The translations under genes and the position numbers were made by a program. From NCBI GenBank assembly GCA_022486625.1, contig JAKVKH010000025.1, positions 1 through 57,417 on the forward strand: a DNA stretch of 57,417 nt, given 5' to 3'. The notes beneath the pieces were generated by a model. That model did no database searches, was not told the origin of the DNA, and worked only from the letters and a program-made list of their open reading frames with translations. The DNA is from Butyrivibrio sp. GTDB taxonomy: Bacteria > Bacillota > Clostridia > Lachnospirales > Lachnospiraceae. Shown piece after piece: positions 18,219 to 27,230 of this stretch (position 1 is its first letter; the number at the start of each line of letters is the position of its first letter).

Positions 18219-20636
18219 TTATCTGATTCTGCTTTCTGCGAGGAACCTTCTGTCTCTGCCTTCAAGCCATGCATCATCCGTAATTCTGATCCGCTCCTGC
18301 AGGCGGATGTCCTGACTGGAACTTCCCATCTGCAGCAGAATATCTCCTGCTTCAATCTTCCAGTTATCCTCTTCATCCACAAATGCCGTCTGGCTCATAT
18401 ACATGCGGAAGGTAATCTCCTTTTCCTCTCCCTTTTCCAGATGAACTCTCTGAAAGCCCGCCAGTTCCATCACCGGCCGCACCATGGATGCATATTCATC
18501 ACTGAAATAGAGCTGCACGATTTCATCTCCTGCAACGGCACCGGTGTTTCTGACCTTCAGTGAGATATTGACCGCATCCGCAGGCCCGACATTTCTGTCT
18601 GAAACTGCCGGATCCGAATAGGCAAAGGTCGTATAGGACAGTCCGTAACCGAAGTCATAACGCGGTCTGTGAGAACAGTCCACATAATCCTGGAATCCGA
18701 TAGATTCGGCCTGATGCCAGGATGCACCGTTCGGATGATTATAGTATACCGGAATCTGTCCTGCACATCTGGCAACCGAAACCGGCATCTTCCCCGAAGG
18801 ATTGACTTTACCGGTCAAAACGTCAACAATGGCTTCCGAACCTGCTTCCGACGGGTTAAAGCATTCCAGTATCGCACTGCAGTATTTATCTGCCGCATCA
18901 CTGGATATGGGACGTCCGTCGACATGAATGCCGATGATTTTCTTTCCTGTCTCTCCGATTTTCCGGATCAGTTCTTCCTGTGCCGGCGGCAGATTGATGT
19001 TCACCGCATCAATTCCTTCTCCCATGGAAGCAATCATGGAGGTTCCATTCTTTCCGCCCAGCATCATAATGACAAGGTCTGCTTCTTTTGCTTTCTCCAT
19101 CGCCTCATCAAAATGAGAGGTATCATCTCCTGCAAAATGATATCCGAATGCATCATCAATCTCCGCATCTTTCCTGCGCTCACGGAGTTCTTCAAGGAAA
19201 CTTCTGATGCCCGGCTTCTGCTTTTGCAGAAGCGCTTCGAATCTCGGATCATGATCAGAGCGTTGAATTCCGGTTCCGGGAATAAGCTCGGTAACCTCAT
19301 TCTGACGGTTTCCATGATCCACACCCGCCATTGTCTGAATCGTTGCCAGAAGCCCTTCTGTCATGGAATAATGAGTATAACCGCCAAAGTATCCTCTGGC
19401 CGTCTCTGCCTGTGAGCCGACCACCAGAATTCTGTGAATACCCGCTTCGGAAAGCGGCAGGATATTTCCTTCGTTTTTCAGAAGCACAATCCCTTCTCTT
19501 GCACTTTGCAGTGTCAGCTCCTTATCTTCTTCTGTCAGATCAAATGCCTGATGAAGCTCTTTTCCGGTAAGTGCGAAGGGATGCTCAAACAGCCCCATTC
19601 TGAATTTCGCTGTCAGGACTCTGCGGACAGACCTTTCAAGAATTTCCTTATCCGCACTTCCACTGCGAAACAGCTGTGCAAACGCTTCACCCATGGTATC
19701 CATATCCGGCAGTTCCACATCCATGCCGGCACTGAGTGCACGGTATCCTGCTGCCTCGTCGCTTTCGCACTGATGCTGTGATCTGTGCATGTTGGCGACT
19801 CCCGAATAATCAGAAATCACCTGTCCGTCGAATCCCATTTCATCCCGAAGAAGCCCGGTGAGCAATTTCTTCGAACCATGCACCGCTTCCCCGTTAATGG
19901 AATCGTAACAGGGCATGACACCATGCAGCCGGCTCTTTGCAATTGCTGCCTGAAACGGTTTTCCGTATATTTCCTTCAGTTCCCTGTCCGGACAGATTGA
20001 TGCTCCGCCATGGATACCGCCCGCAACATCATGAAAACCGATGAAATGCTTCGCACAGGCATCCGCTCTTCTGCCACCCGTTTCTGTTTCCTGAATTCCC
20101 TTTGTATAGGCACTTCCCAGCGCAGCGATCAGCGTCGGATCCTCTCCTTCGGATTCATTCTGACGCCCCATTCTGGAATCTCTTGTCACATCCAGTACCG
20201 GTGCCAGAATCTGCGTAATACCGCAGGAAAGTTCCTGACGGCTCACCACACGCCCGAGCTTCTCTTCCAGTTCCGGATCAAAGGATGCACCGCGCATTAG
20301 CCCCGACGGAAGACTCAGATCTCCCGTGATCTGGGCACCACACAGACCCTCCATGTGAAAAATGGCAGGAATGTGATGCTCTGAAGCTGCCATCGCCTTT
20401 GTCTGCAGGTCTCTCTGAATCTCTGCCACTTCATCGGCACTGTCGCACATTCTGGCGAGCAGCATGCTGATCTGACTGACACCGTGCGGATGTGTTTTCT
20501 GTAATTCTCCATTGTCCTTCATGCTGCGGGGCATATAACCGCGCACCTGTCCCAGCATCTCTTCCAGTGACATTTTTGATAAAAGATCCTCCGCGCGTTC
20601 CTCCGGGGATAATGATGAATCAAGATATTTATCCAT
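18219..20636 (-). CDS. GH3 beta-glucosidase-type enzyme
   Basis: An 805-residue cytosolic GH3 protein. The N-terminal TIM barrel carries the substrate-binding KHF motif (KHFIGF, about 196-201) and the nucleophile Asp276 in VISDYSG. An alpha/beta sandwich follows (LLKNEGNILPLS, then VMMLGGKNGT in slightly varied form) and a C-terminal fibronectin type III domain ends the chain (GDEIVQLYFSDEYASMVRPV). There is no signal peptide. It should hydrolyse terminal beta-linked glucose or a similar sugar from imported glycosides and would complement the rhamnosidase/galactosidase operon. It is separately transcribed: AGGAG lies ten bases ahead of its ATG and a MATE gene is 44 bases further upstream on the same strand, so co-transcription with that exporter is also possible. 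Confidence 0.93.
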   Translation of the reverse strand: MDKYLDSSLSPEERAEDLLSKMSLEEMLGQVRGYMPRSMKDNGELQKTHPHGVSQISMLLARMCDSADEVAEIQRDLQTKAMAASEHHIPAIFHMEGLCGAQITGDLSLPSGLMRGASFDPELEEKLGRVVSRQELSCGITQILAPVLDVTRDSRMGRQNESEGEDPTLIAALGSAYTKGIQETETGGRRADACAKHFIGFHDVAGGIHGGASICPDRELKEIYGKPFQAAIAKSRLHGVMPCYDSINGEAVHGSKKLLTGLLRDEMGFDGQVISDYSGVANMHRSQHQCESDEAAGYRALSAGMDVELPDMDTMGEAFAQLFRSGSADKEILERSVRRVLTAKFRMGLFEHPFALTGKELHQAFDLTEEDKELTLQSAREGIVLLKNEGNILPLSEAGIHRILVVGSQAETARGYFGGYTHYSMTEGLLATIQTMAGVDHGNRQNEVTELIPGTGIQRSDHDPRFEALLQKQKPGIRSFLEELRERRKDAEIDDAFGYHFAGDDTSHFDEAMEKAKEADLVIMMLGGKNGTSMIASMGEGIDAVNINLPPAQEELIRKIGETGKKIIGIHVDGRPISSDAADKYCSAILECFNPSEAGSEAIVDVLTGKVNPSGKMPVSVARCAGQIPVYYNHPNGASWHQAESIGFQDYVDCSHRPRYDFGYGLSYTTFAYSDPAVSDRNVGPADAVNISLKVRNTGAVAGDEIVQLYFSDEYASMVRPVMELAGFQRVHLEKGEEKEITFRMYMSQTAFVDEEDNWKIEAGDILLQMGSSSQDIRLQERIRITDDAWLEGRDRRFLAESRIR

Positions 20637-20680
20637 ATGTTAAGTTCTCCTGTTCTGTCTGATCTTCCTTTTCCTTCTGT

Positions 20681-22117
20681 TTAATTCTCGCAGATCCCAT
20701 CAGCAGCAGATAGTACTTTTTTACCGTTTTTCTGTAAATTCTTCCGCCCGTCTGTCTTTTGCAGTTTCCGGTACTGCACCAGCGTCAGCGTCACAGATAC
20801 TGCAGATGCCGCAATATCGGCAACAATATTGGCACAGATGTTACCGGTTACGCCAAAGAAATGATTCATGATAAACAGGAGCGGAATCAGAAACAGTCCC
20901 TGACGCAGGACAGATACAAATGCTGCCAGAGGCGCATTACCACTGGCCTGCAGGAAATTGCATCCCAGATAGAAAAGTCCGAAAAACGGTCCTGAAATAA
21001 CCAGCAGACGAATCATTTTCTCTCCAAGTGCCGCTGCAGATGCCTCTTTAATGAAAATGGCGATCAGAACATGACTGCCGGTAAAGCACAGAAGTGTCAG
21101 AATACTGCCAAGAGATACCGTCAGAATTGTCAGCTTTTTCATCACCTCTGAAAGGCGTCTTCTGTCACCAGCGCCATAACTGTATGCCATCAGCGGCTGT
21201 ACGCCCATACAAAGACCCATCTGAATCATACTGATCACCATGGTAGACTTGCCCGCAGCCGCCATGGCAGCAACCGCTGCCGTTCCGTAGGAAACCAGCA
21301 GGTTATTGGCAAATGCACCTGCAAAACTGGACAACCCCGTACTGACAAGATTAGGCAGTCCGATTGCTGCAATACTGCCGAAATCCCTGAGAAAACCATA
21401 ATTTTTTTCATCCTGCCCGCGTACAGAAAAAGCTTCTCTGAGCGATAAGGACAAGCCATACCCTTTCCTGTATATCAGGATAACGATCATCAGCATGGCA
21501 CAGATATTGCCGATAACCGTTGCACCTGCTGCACCGGCAACGTCCATATGAAGCCCCAGAATCATGACAGGATCAAGTACAACATTGACTGCCGTCCCCA
21601 GCAGATTGGCAATCATCCCTTCCCTGACTGCACCTACGGAACGGAGTATGTTTGCAAATGCTGCCGTAAAAATCATCACCGGAGCACCTGCTGCGAGAAT
21701 GCACAGATACGTTTCCGCACTGGCATAAGTATCTGTATTTGCACCCAGGAATTTCAGGAGCGGAGCTCTGCAGATCAGTATCAGAACTGCAGCGATAAAT
21801 CCCAGTATCAGGCTTCCATAGCAGCACAGGCTGCTGTAACGCCTCACCAGATCTTTTCTGCCTTCACCGAGCATCCTGGCCAGAAGCGCACAGCCTCCTC
21901 CGCCGATCATATTCCCGACTGCCATGACCAGTGCAAATACCGGGCCAATAATCGATACCGCAGCTACTTTGGCCGTATCTCCCAGTTGACTGACAAAAAA
22001 CATATCCGCTATATTGTACAGAATCATGACTGCCATCATCAGCATGACCGGCAGTGCCATGGTAAAAATTGCACGCCATACAGAGTATTCTCTGAATATT
22101 TTTTCCTGCTTATCCAT
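20681..22117 (-). CDS. MATE family multidrug/metabolite exporter
   Basis: A 478-residue integral membrane protein with twelve predicted helices in two similar halves. MATE hallmarks include the opening AIFTMALPVMLMM and PVFALVMAVGNMIGGGGC in the first half. The tail after about residue 455 is hydrophilic and lysine-rich. It should export a cationic drug or metabolite in exchange for Na+ or H+. It is divergent from a TetR gene with a 176-base gap, the usual arrangement for local repression. The GH3 gene lies 44 bases downstream on the same strand, so the exporter could share its transcript with glycoside breakdown, for instance to expel an aglycone. That link is speculative. Confidence 0.92.
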   Translation of the reverse strand: MDKQEKIFREYSVWRAIFTMALPVMLMMAVMILYNIADMFFVSQLGDTAKVAAVSIIGPVFALVMAVGNMIGGGGCALLARMLGEGRKDLVRRYSSLCCYGSLILGFIAAVLILICRAPLLKFLGANTDTYASAETYLCILAAGAPVMIFTAAFANILRSVGAVREGMIANLLGTAVNVVLDPVMILGLHMDVAGAAGATVIGNICAMLMIVILIYRKGYGLSLSLREAFSVRGQDEKNYGFLRDFGSIAAIGLPNLVSTGLSSFAGAFANNLLVSYGTAAVAAMAAAGKSTMVISMIQMGLCMGVQPLMAYSYGAGDRRRLSEVMKKLTILTVSLGSILTLLCFTGSHVLIAIFIKEASAAALGEKMIRLLVISGPFFGLFYLGCNFLQASGNAPLAAFVSVLRQGLFLIPLLFIMNHFFGVTGNICANIVADIAASAVSVTLTLVQYRKLQKTDGRKNLQKNGKKVLSAADGICEN

Positions 22118-22230
22118 TATCCGTTTCCCTTCTTTTTCGTTGACATGTGTTGTTTATCTGTTCTATGCTGAAACTATAAATCTGAAACAGGACACTGAAA
22201 ACCATCAATCACCGACAGAGTGAAAGATAG

Positions 22231-22272
22231 GCAACACAAAGGCCGTCTGTGTTGCTGAATTAATTTTTTTTT
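22231..22272 (+). promoter_or_regulatory. Leader hairpin ahead of the TetR-DUF1848 pair
   Basis: GCAACACA (22231-22238) and TGTGTTGC (22248-22255) form a perfect eight-pair stem, followed after eight bases by nine T residues, only 21 bases before the TetR start. It could be a weak terminator or attenuator in the leader, or a palindromic TetR operator. A related TGTGTTGTTTATC lies at about 22146 near the MATE start. Confidence 0.4.
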
Positions 22273-22293
22273 CAGAAATCAGGGAAATGTTCA

Positions 22294-22848
22294 ATGAATA
22301 TTCATGATGCAAGAGCCGTTTATACGCGGCAGACAATCGAAAGAGAATTTCTGAAGCTGCTGAAAGCAAAACCGGTCAGCAAGATCACGGTCAGTGAACT
22401 GTGCACAGCATGTCATATCAACCGGGCAACTTTCTACAAACACTATACAGATATTTACGGTCTGATGGATTCAATGGAACAGATCATGACAGATCAGATT
22501 GACCTGATGATCCGTCCGGAACAGTGTCTTGATGTAAAAGGTCTTTTGACCGATCTGCTCAGATCCACCCTGCAGTTCGGCGATACCTGGCTTGTCATGT
22601 TCAGTCCAAACGGGGATCCGTCCCTTGCCGCCAGAATCCTGCATCTGTGCTATGAAAAGGGTCTGCCTCTCATGCAGAAAAGTGTCCGGAGCATATCCCC
22701 TGCAGAGCAGAAGCGCCTCTACACCTTTCTGTCTCACGGAAGTGCAGGCGTCATGCTGGACTGGATCACCTCCGGAATGAAAGAGCCGCCGGAAGAAATT
22801 GCGGCCTTTCTGGAACAAACCTACCATACACTTCTCAGCACACATTGA
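22294..22848 (+). CDS. TetR/AcrR family transcriptional regulator
   Basis: A 184-residue protein. The N-terminal helix-turn-helix reads TIEREFLKLLKAKPVSKITV, then CTACHINRATFYKHYTDIYG, the typical TetR DNA-binding segment at residues about 12-58. The remainder is an all-helical ligand domain resembling the TetR_C group found in many Firmicutes regulators. It is divergent from the MATE gene and sits 12 bases before the DUF1848 gene on the same strand. It therefore probably represses one or both. The effector is unknown. Confidence 0.9.
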   Translation: MNIHDARAVYTRQTIEREFLKLLKAKPVSKITVSELCTACHINRATFYKHYTDIYGLMDSMEQIMTDQIDLMIRPEQCLDVKGLLTDLLRSTLQFGDTWLVMFSPNGDPSLAARILHLCYEKGLPLMQKSVRSISPAEQKRLYTFLSHGSAGVMLDWITSGMKEPPEEIAAFLEQTYHTLLSTH

Positions 22849-22860
22849 AACGGGGGAAAT

Positions 22861-23787
22861 ATGATCTTAAATACCGGCAGCCGGACCGATATTCCGGCCT
22901 ACTACAGTGACTGGTTTTATCACAGAATAAAAGCCGGATATGTGCTCACGCGCAATCCGTATAATCCGACCGCCGTTTCCCGCTATCTGCTGCATCCGGA
23001 TGTCGTTGATGCAATCGTATTCTGCAGCAAGAATCCTGCGCCGATGCTGGATCGCCTGTCCATGCTGAACGCTTTCGAAATGTTCTGGTTCGTTACCATA
23101 ACGCCTTATGGAAAAGACATTGAACCGTTTGTCCCTCCCAAAGAAGAAGTAATGGAGACATTTATCCGTCTGTCGGAAATTGCCGGAAAAGACCGGATGA
23201 GCTGGCGCTATGATCCTGTCTTTATCTCCGATACATATTCTGTCGATTTTCACATCAGAGCCTTCGAAGAAATGGCTGCAAAGCTCGCGGGTCACACCCG
23301 TCAGGTCGTTGTCAGCTTTATTGATCTGTATGAAAAAACAAAGCGCAATTTCCCCGGTGTGCATGCGGTAAGTCCTCTGGATCAGGAACATCTGACCGCT
23401 GCCTTCGCCGGAACCGCGGCAAGGTATGATCTGCAGATTCATCTGTGCTGTGAAAATTCCTTCCTTGCACGCCCGCATGTGGATGCGCAGGGCTGCCTTT
23501 CCAGGCAGGTACTCGAAGATGCCCTCGGAACACACCTGGATATTCCGAAAAAGAAAGCACCAAGAGCCACGTGTCCGTGTCTTCTTGGTGCCGATATCGG
23601 TGCCTATAATACCTGTGGTCATGGTTGCAGGTATTGCTATGCCAACTATGATGAGCAGACCGTACGTGCCAATATGGCAGCACACGATCCGGCATCGCCT
23701 CTCCTCATCGGTCATCTGACTCCTGAAGATGTGGTAAAAGATGCTGATCAGCGCAGATGGCGGGATGACCAGATGAGCCTGTTCTGA
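22861..23787 (+). CDS. DUF1848 protein with C-terminal iron-sulfur motif
   Basis: A 308-residue member of DUF1848. The start MILNTGSRTDIPAYYSDWF and the phrase VDAIVFCSKNPAPM are typical of the family. Near residues 240-265 is a cysteine cluster that includes CPCL and TCGHGCRYCYAN. The latter is an exact CX3CX2C, the spacing used by radical SAM enzymes for a 4Fe-4S cluster, but at the C-terminal rather than the usual N-terminal end. GGGGG precedes the ATG and the TetR gene ends 12 bases upstream, so the two form an operon. The reaction is unknown; older proposals link the family to DNA damage or nucleotide chemistry, and I cannot support either from the sequence. Confidence 0.87.
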   Translation: MILNTGSRTDIPAYYSDWFYHRIKAGYVLTRNPYNPTAVSRYLLHPDVVDAIVFCSKNPAPMLDRLSMLNAFEMFWFVTITPYGKDIEPFVPPKEEVMETFIRLSEIAGKDRMSWRYDPVFISDTYSVDFHIRAFEEMAAKLAGHTRQVVVSFIDLYEKTKRNFPGVHAVSPLDQEHLTAAFAGTAARYDLQIHLCCENSFLARPHVDAQGCLSRQVLEDALGTHLDIPKKKAPRATCPCLLGADIGAYNTCGHGCRYCYANYDEQTVRANMAAHDPASPLLIGHLTPEDVVKDADQRRWRDDQMSLF

Positions 23788-23790
23788 CGA

Positions 23791-24342
23791 TCACCTGTAA
23801 TAATTGATGATCATCAGCTGCAGAGTTCCCTTTCCCGTATTGTGATAGCTGTGTTTTTTATCCGAATGAAAGCGGATGGCATCCCCTTCCTGAAGTACAT
23901 GCTCTCCATCATCAAGTGTAATGGAAAGTGTTCCCGTAAGAACACAGATATATTCATCTGTCCTCTCACCATGCCCCTGTGAATCATTGACGCCGCCCGG
24001 CTGAACCGTCATCCGGAACAATTCAAAATTTCTGTCTCCGGTATGATGATAATAACAGCGCAGGTCTCCCTGATCATGATCCAGTTTCTGAACAGGAATA
24101 TCCTTAAGAGATATTACTTCACCGCCTTCAATGCTGCGTTCCAGAAGCGCCGTATACGGCAGCTGCAATGCATCCGCAATTTTCCAGACTGTGTTGATGG
24201 AAGGATTTCCTGCTCCCTTTTCTATCTGCGACAGCATGACCTTGCTGACACTGCTCGCCGCAGACAACTGTCCGAGACTGAGATTCCTTTCTCTTCTGAT
24301 TCTTCCAAGATTCTCCCCGATAATCGCTGAAATCTCCATCAT
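23791..24342 (-). CDS. XRE-cupin transcriptional regulator
   Basis: A 183-residue two-domain regulator. Residues about 8-63 form an XRE helix-turn-helix (NLSLGQLSAASSVSKVMLSQ). Residues 105-180 form a cupin with GERTDEYICVLTGTLSITL and DAIRFHSDKKHSYHN. Proteins of this PuuR/SutR-like type sense a small molecule or metal through the cupin and usually repress a nearby gene. It is divergent from a MATE exporter with a 126-base gap and converges on the DUF1848 gene with three bases between them. Its best candidate target is therefore the exporter. Confidence 0.92.
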   Translation of the reverse strand: MMEISAIIGENLGRIRRERNLSLGQLSAASSVSKVMLSQIEKGAGNPSINTVWKIADALQLPYTALLERSIEGGEVISLKDIPVQKLDHDQGDLRCYYHHTGDRNFELFRMTVQPGGVNDSQGHGERTDEYICVLTGTLSITLDDGEHVLQEGDAIRFHSDKKHSYHNTGKGTLQLMIINYYR

Positions 24343-24367
24343 ATTTCTCCCTGTATCAAACCTGTAC

Positions 24368-24396
24368 TTGACAGATATATTTTACAATCGTACATT
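24368..24396 (+). promoter_or_regulatory. Candidate promoter in the XRE/MATE divergent gap
   Basis: TTGACA (24368-24373), a 17-base spacer and TACATT (24391-24396) resemble a sigma-A promoter pointing at the MATE gene. The palindrome ACGTACGT lies just downstream at 24417-24424 and could be part of an operator for the XRE regulator. Confidence 0.45.
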
Positions 24397-24468
24397 ATAT
24401 TTGTTCATTATAGTTTACGTACGTTATATATATATTATTATCTGTTCAGAAAGAAGGTCAAGCAGTTC

Positions 24469-25824
24469 ATGGATGAATCCATTCCCAAAATACAGGTTTC
24501 TTTTACCGGCCGCGATCTGAAGAATCTGATCATCCCGATGTTCATGGAGCAGTTTCTTCTGGCACTTACAGGCATTGTGGATACCTTTGTCGTCAGCTAT
24601 GCCGGAGAAGCAGATGTGTCAGGCGTCAGTCTGGTCAATTCCTTTAACACGGTTTTCATTTTTCTCTCAACCGCACTTTCCATCGGCGGCGCAGTCATTA
24701 TCAATCAGTATATCGGCATCGGACATAAAAAGCTGGCCGCGCGTTCCGCCGGTCAGCTCCTGACATTTTCCTTTATCAGTTCGGTAATTCTGTCTGTCTT
24801 GATTCTGCTCCTGAACAGGCCTCTCCTGCAGTTTCTGTTCGGACGGGTAGAACCTGACGTCATGACTGCCTGCGTTACCTATCTCCGCATTTCAGCCTAT
24901 TCTTTTCCGGCACTGGCTGTCTACAATTCAGGTGCAGCCCTCTGCCGCAGCACAGGCAAAGCACAGATTACCATGTATATCTCCGCCGCTGCCAATATTG
25001 TAAATATCATCGGTGACCTGATCGGCGTCTTCTGTCTTCACAGCGGCGTTGCGGGTGTCGCCTATCCGTCTCTTCTGTCCCGCACGATCATGGCCGTTGC
25101 CGTTACAGCATACTGCGCAGGCAGATCACAGGATATTCGCTACTGCCGACAGGATGTTCTGACATGGGATGCACCGCTCCTTGGCAGGATTCTGCGTGTG
25201 GCTGTTCCAAACGGAATTGAAAACGGAGTTCATCAGCTCGTCAAGGTAGCGCTCAGCAGCATGGCTGCGCTGTTCGGGACCTGTCAGATTGCCGCCAATG
25301 GCGTAGCACAGAGCATCTGGTCACTGGCTGCGCTGATGGGTCTTGCCATGGCGCCTGTCTACACAACCGTCATCGGTCAGTGCATGGGTGCACGAGACCT
25401 GCAGGCCGCAGATTTCTATTTTCGTAAACTGACAAAAATCGGTTTTGTCCTTTCCATCGCATGGAACGCGCTGATCTTTGCACTGACACCGCTTTTTCTT
25501 CATCTCTACCGGCTAAGTTCAGAAACCGCTTCGCTTGTCCTTATTCTGGTCCTGATCAACAATATTTTCAACGGAATCGCCTATCCTTTTGCCGGCCCCC
25601 TCGGAAACGGGCTGCGTGCGGCAGGCGATATCCGTTTCACAATGATCGTGTCCGTATCACTCACCATCTTTGCAAGACTGTTCTTCTCAGGATTGTTCGG
25701 TGTCCGGCTGAATATGGGCGTTATCGGAATCGCCTTCGGTATGAGCATCGATCTGGTCATCCGCGGACTGATCTTTATTCAGAGATTCAGAAGCGGTAAA
25801 TGGCAGCAGTTCCACCTGATCTGA
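24469..25824 (+). CDS. MATE family exporter
   Basis: A 451-residue, twelve-helix MATE protein. LKNLIIPMFMEQFLLALTGI starts the first helix, and both halves contain the family's repeated Gly/Pro-rich helices (NSGAALCRSTGKAQ, AMAPVYTTVIGQCMGA). It should pump a cationic or amphipathic compound out of the cell using an ion gradient. It is divergent from an XRE-cupin regulator, its likely controller. It converges on a stefin-like lipoprotein gene with an eight-base gap and no visible terminator between them. The substrate is unknown. Confidence 0.92.
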   Translation: MDESIPKIQVSFTGRDLKNLIIPMFMEQFLLALTGIVDTFVVSYAGEADVSGVSLVNSFNTVFIFLSTALSIGGAVIINQYIGIGHKKLAARSAGQLLTFSFISSVILSVLILLLNRPLLQFLFGRVEPDVMTACVTYLRISAYSFPALAVYNSGAALCRSTGKAQITMYISAAANIVNIIGDLIGVFCLHSGVAGVAYPSLLSRTIMAVAVTAYCAGRSQDIRYCRQDVLTWDAPLLGRILRVAVPNGIENGVHQLVKVALSSMAALFGTCQIAANGVAQSIWSLAALMGLAMAPVYTTVIGQCMGARDLQAADFYFRKLTKIGFVLSIAWNALIFALTPLFLHLYRLSSETASLVLILVLINNIFNGIAYPFAGPLGNGLRAAGDIRFTMIVSVSLTIFARLFFSGLFGVRLNMGVIGIAFGMSIDLVIRGLIFIQRFRSGKWQQFHLI

Positions 25825-25832
25825 AAAAACGG

Positions 25833-26678
25833 TCAGTGATAAACCGCCCCGCCGGAAATATCGAGCGGAATCTCCCCTGTCACTTTCGCATTGCCGTCCA
25901 GATCCGCATATATCCTGACCAGACTGTATGAATACTGCGGGTTCAGACCAACTGCTGCCGTTCTGCACAGGATGCAGTAATTTGTACCGGCTACAACCTG
26001 ACTTGCCAGATAGGCAACGCCTTCGTAAGAAGTCCCGTCAAGCCCCTCCGTTGCCTTCGTAAAGGCCTTCTCCACATCTGCATTCTGATCGACAGACGCA
26101 TCTTCCTGATTTGCCTGCCATCCTCCGAGCATCATCTCTTCTGACGCAGAAGCATCCGCACCGGTATTCTCCTCTGATGCTGCATCGGCGGCAGAATCTC
26201 CTGCATGAATTCCGTCCTGATCGATATCTGCAATACTCATGATTTTAGTCTTACCGCTCAGATCCTCATTAATATACATCAGTACATATCCGGACTGTGC
26301 ATCCGGTACCACAATGGTTGATTTACACAGAATGCAGTAATTGGTACCTGCCACAACCTGCGATCCCAGGAATGCAACCGGTTCATAATCGCAGCCTGTC
26401 AGCCCGTCAATCGCCTTTTCAAAGGCTGCTTCAGCTTCTTTGTTATCTTTCATGGCAAGGCTTCCTGAATTCACTTCCCAGCCACCGTCAACTGCTTCCT
26501 CTGCTGCAGAATCTCCCGATGCCGCTGTATCTGCTGCAGAAGACTCCTGCACCGCCTGCGACTGCGTACTCTGCACCTGACTGTTCTGCTCTGCGGCGGA
26601 TTTCGCATCACTTCCGCATGCCGCAAGCATTAACGCCATTGAAAGACAGACTGCAACTGCAAATTTCTTTTTCATCAT
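25833..26678 (-). CDS. Lipoprotein with two tandem stefin/cystatin-like repeats
   Basis: A 281-residue lipoprotein. A basic start and hydrophobic stretch end in the lipobox LAAC (Cys21), followed by an unstructured Ser/Ala/Gln-rich linker. Two copies of one domain follow, at about 65-150 and 185-275, joined by an acidic Ala-rich linker. Each begins with GGW, has a helix (AEAAFEKAIDGL; VEKAFTKATEGL), then SQVVAGTNYCILC and more beta strands. GG near the start, one helix, then QVVAG in the first hairpin is the signature of cystatin cysteine-protease inhibitors, and SQVVAGTNY is identical to the human stefin B loop. Two paired cysteines per copy (YCILC) are unusual. AAAGGAG precedes the ATG. Inhibition of cysteine proteases at the cell surface is a reasonable hypothesis, not shown by the sequence. 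Confidence 0.85.
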   Translation of the reverse strand: MMKKKFAVAVCLSMALMLAACGSDAKSAAEQNSQVQSTQSQAVQESSAADTAASGDSAAEEAVDGGWEVNSGSLAMKDNKEAEAAFEKAIDGLTGCDYEPVAFLGSQVVAGTNYCILCKSTIVVPDAQSGYVLMYINEDLSGKTKIMSIADIDQDGIHAGDSAADAASEENTGADASASEEMMLGGWQANQEDASVDQNADVEKAFTKATEGLDGTSYEGVAYLASQVVAGTNYCILCRTAAVGLNPQYSYSLVRIYADLDGNAKVTGEIPLDISGGAVYH

Positions 26679-26754
26679 TTATTTCTCCTTTGAATCTGAT
26701 TTACATTTTTCTGTTTCACTATAGATACAGATGGGGAACCGAAAATGTTGCATT

Positions 26755-26816
26755 AAAAAACTGCTGCTTCCTGCTGAAATTGATATTCTCAATCTCAGCT
26801 CCGGAAACAGCAGTTT
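26755..26816 (-). terminator. Long hairpin terminator after the cold-shock gene
   Basis: Read leftward, AAACTGCTG pairs with CAGCAGTTT across an extended, slightly interrupted stem, and six T residues follow. It lies about 120 bases beyond the cold-shock gene stop and about 75 bases before the lipoprotein start. Confidence 0.7.
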
Positions 26817-26937
26817 CTTTTCACTGGCCACGATCAATATTCACTTACTTTATACTAATACACAACATAGGACAAAACACTCTGTAAGGCAATTATGATA
26901 TAACGAAGTTAAATATTCATAAGAGGGGCCGTACTGC

Positions 26938-27153
26938 TTATGCCTGAGGGCAAACGTTAACAGCTCTCATCTTTCTTGAATCCTTAGGATCAGCTTCAAC
27001 TTCAAATGTTACCTTCTGACCTTCTTCAAGAGACTTGAAGCCATCAGATACGATGGATGAAAAATGTACGAATACATCTTCTCCGCCGTTATCATCAGAA
27101 ATAAAGCCATAACCCTTCTGTGCATTAAACCACTTTACTGTTCCGTTGTTCAT
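26938..27153 (-). CDS. Cold-shock protein, CspA family
   Basis: A 71-residue single cold-shock domain. The two RNA-binding motifs KGYGFI and DVFVHF are intact and the length matches the family. It binds single-stranded RNA and DNA and melts RNA structure. GGAGG lies directly upstream of the ATG. The 5' side is a gap of about 185 bases that first holds a terminator for higBA and then a leader of roughly 75 bases, shorter than that of classic cold-induced csp genes. The closest named relatives are cspA/cspC-type genes; the exact paralogue cannot be named. Confidence 0.95.
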   Translation of the reverse strand: MNNGTVKWFNAQKGYGFISDDNGGEDVFVHFSSIVSDGFKSLEEGQKVTFEVEADPKDSRKMRAVNVCPQA

Positions 27154-27230
27154 TTTAGAACCTCCTGTTATATGTGTATTGTAAAAGCAAGCACTGTGTA
27201 CCGCAGGCCACTATGGCTCATCATCTACAC

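Noticed and set aside
22867..23715. 282-codon minus-strand frame opposite DUF1848
   Set aside because: Mirror of a recognised DUF1848 gene with a strong ribosome binding site; no ribosome binding site or family pattern on the minus strand.
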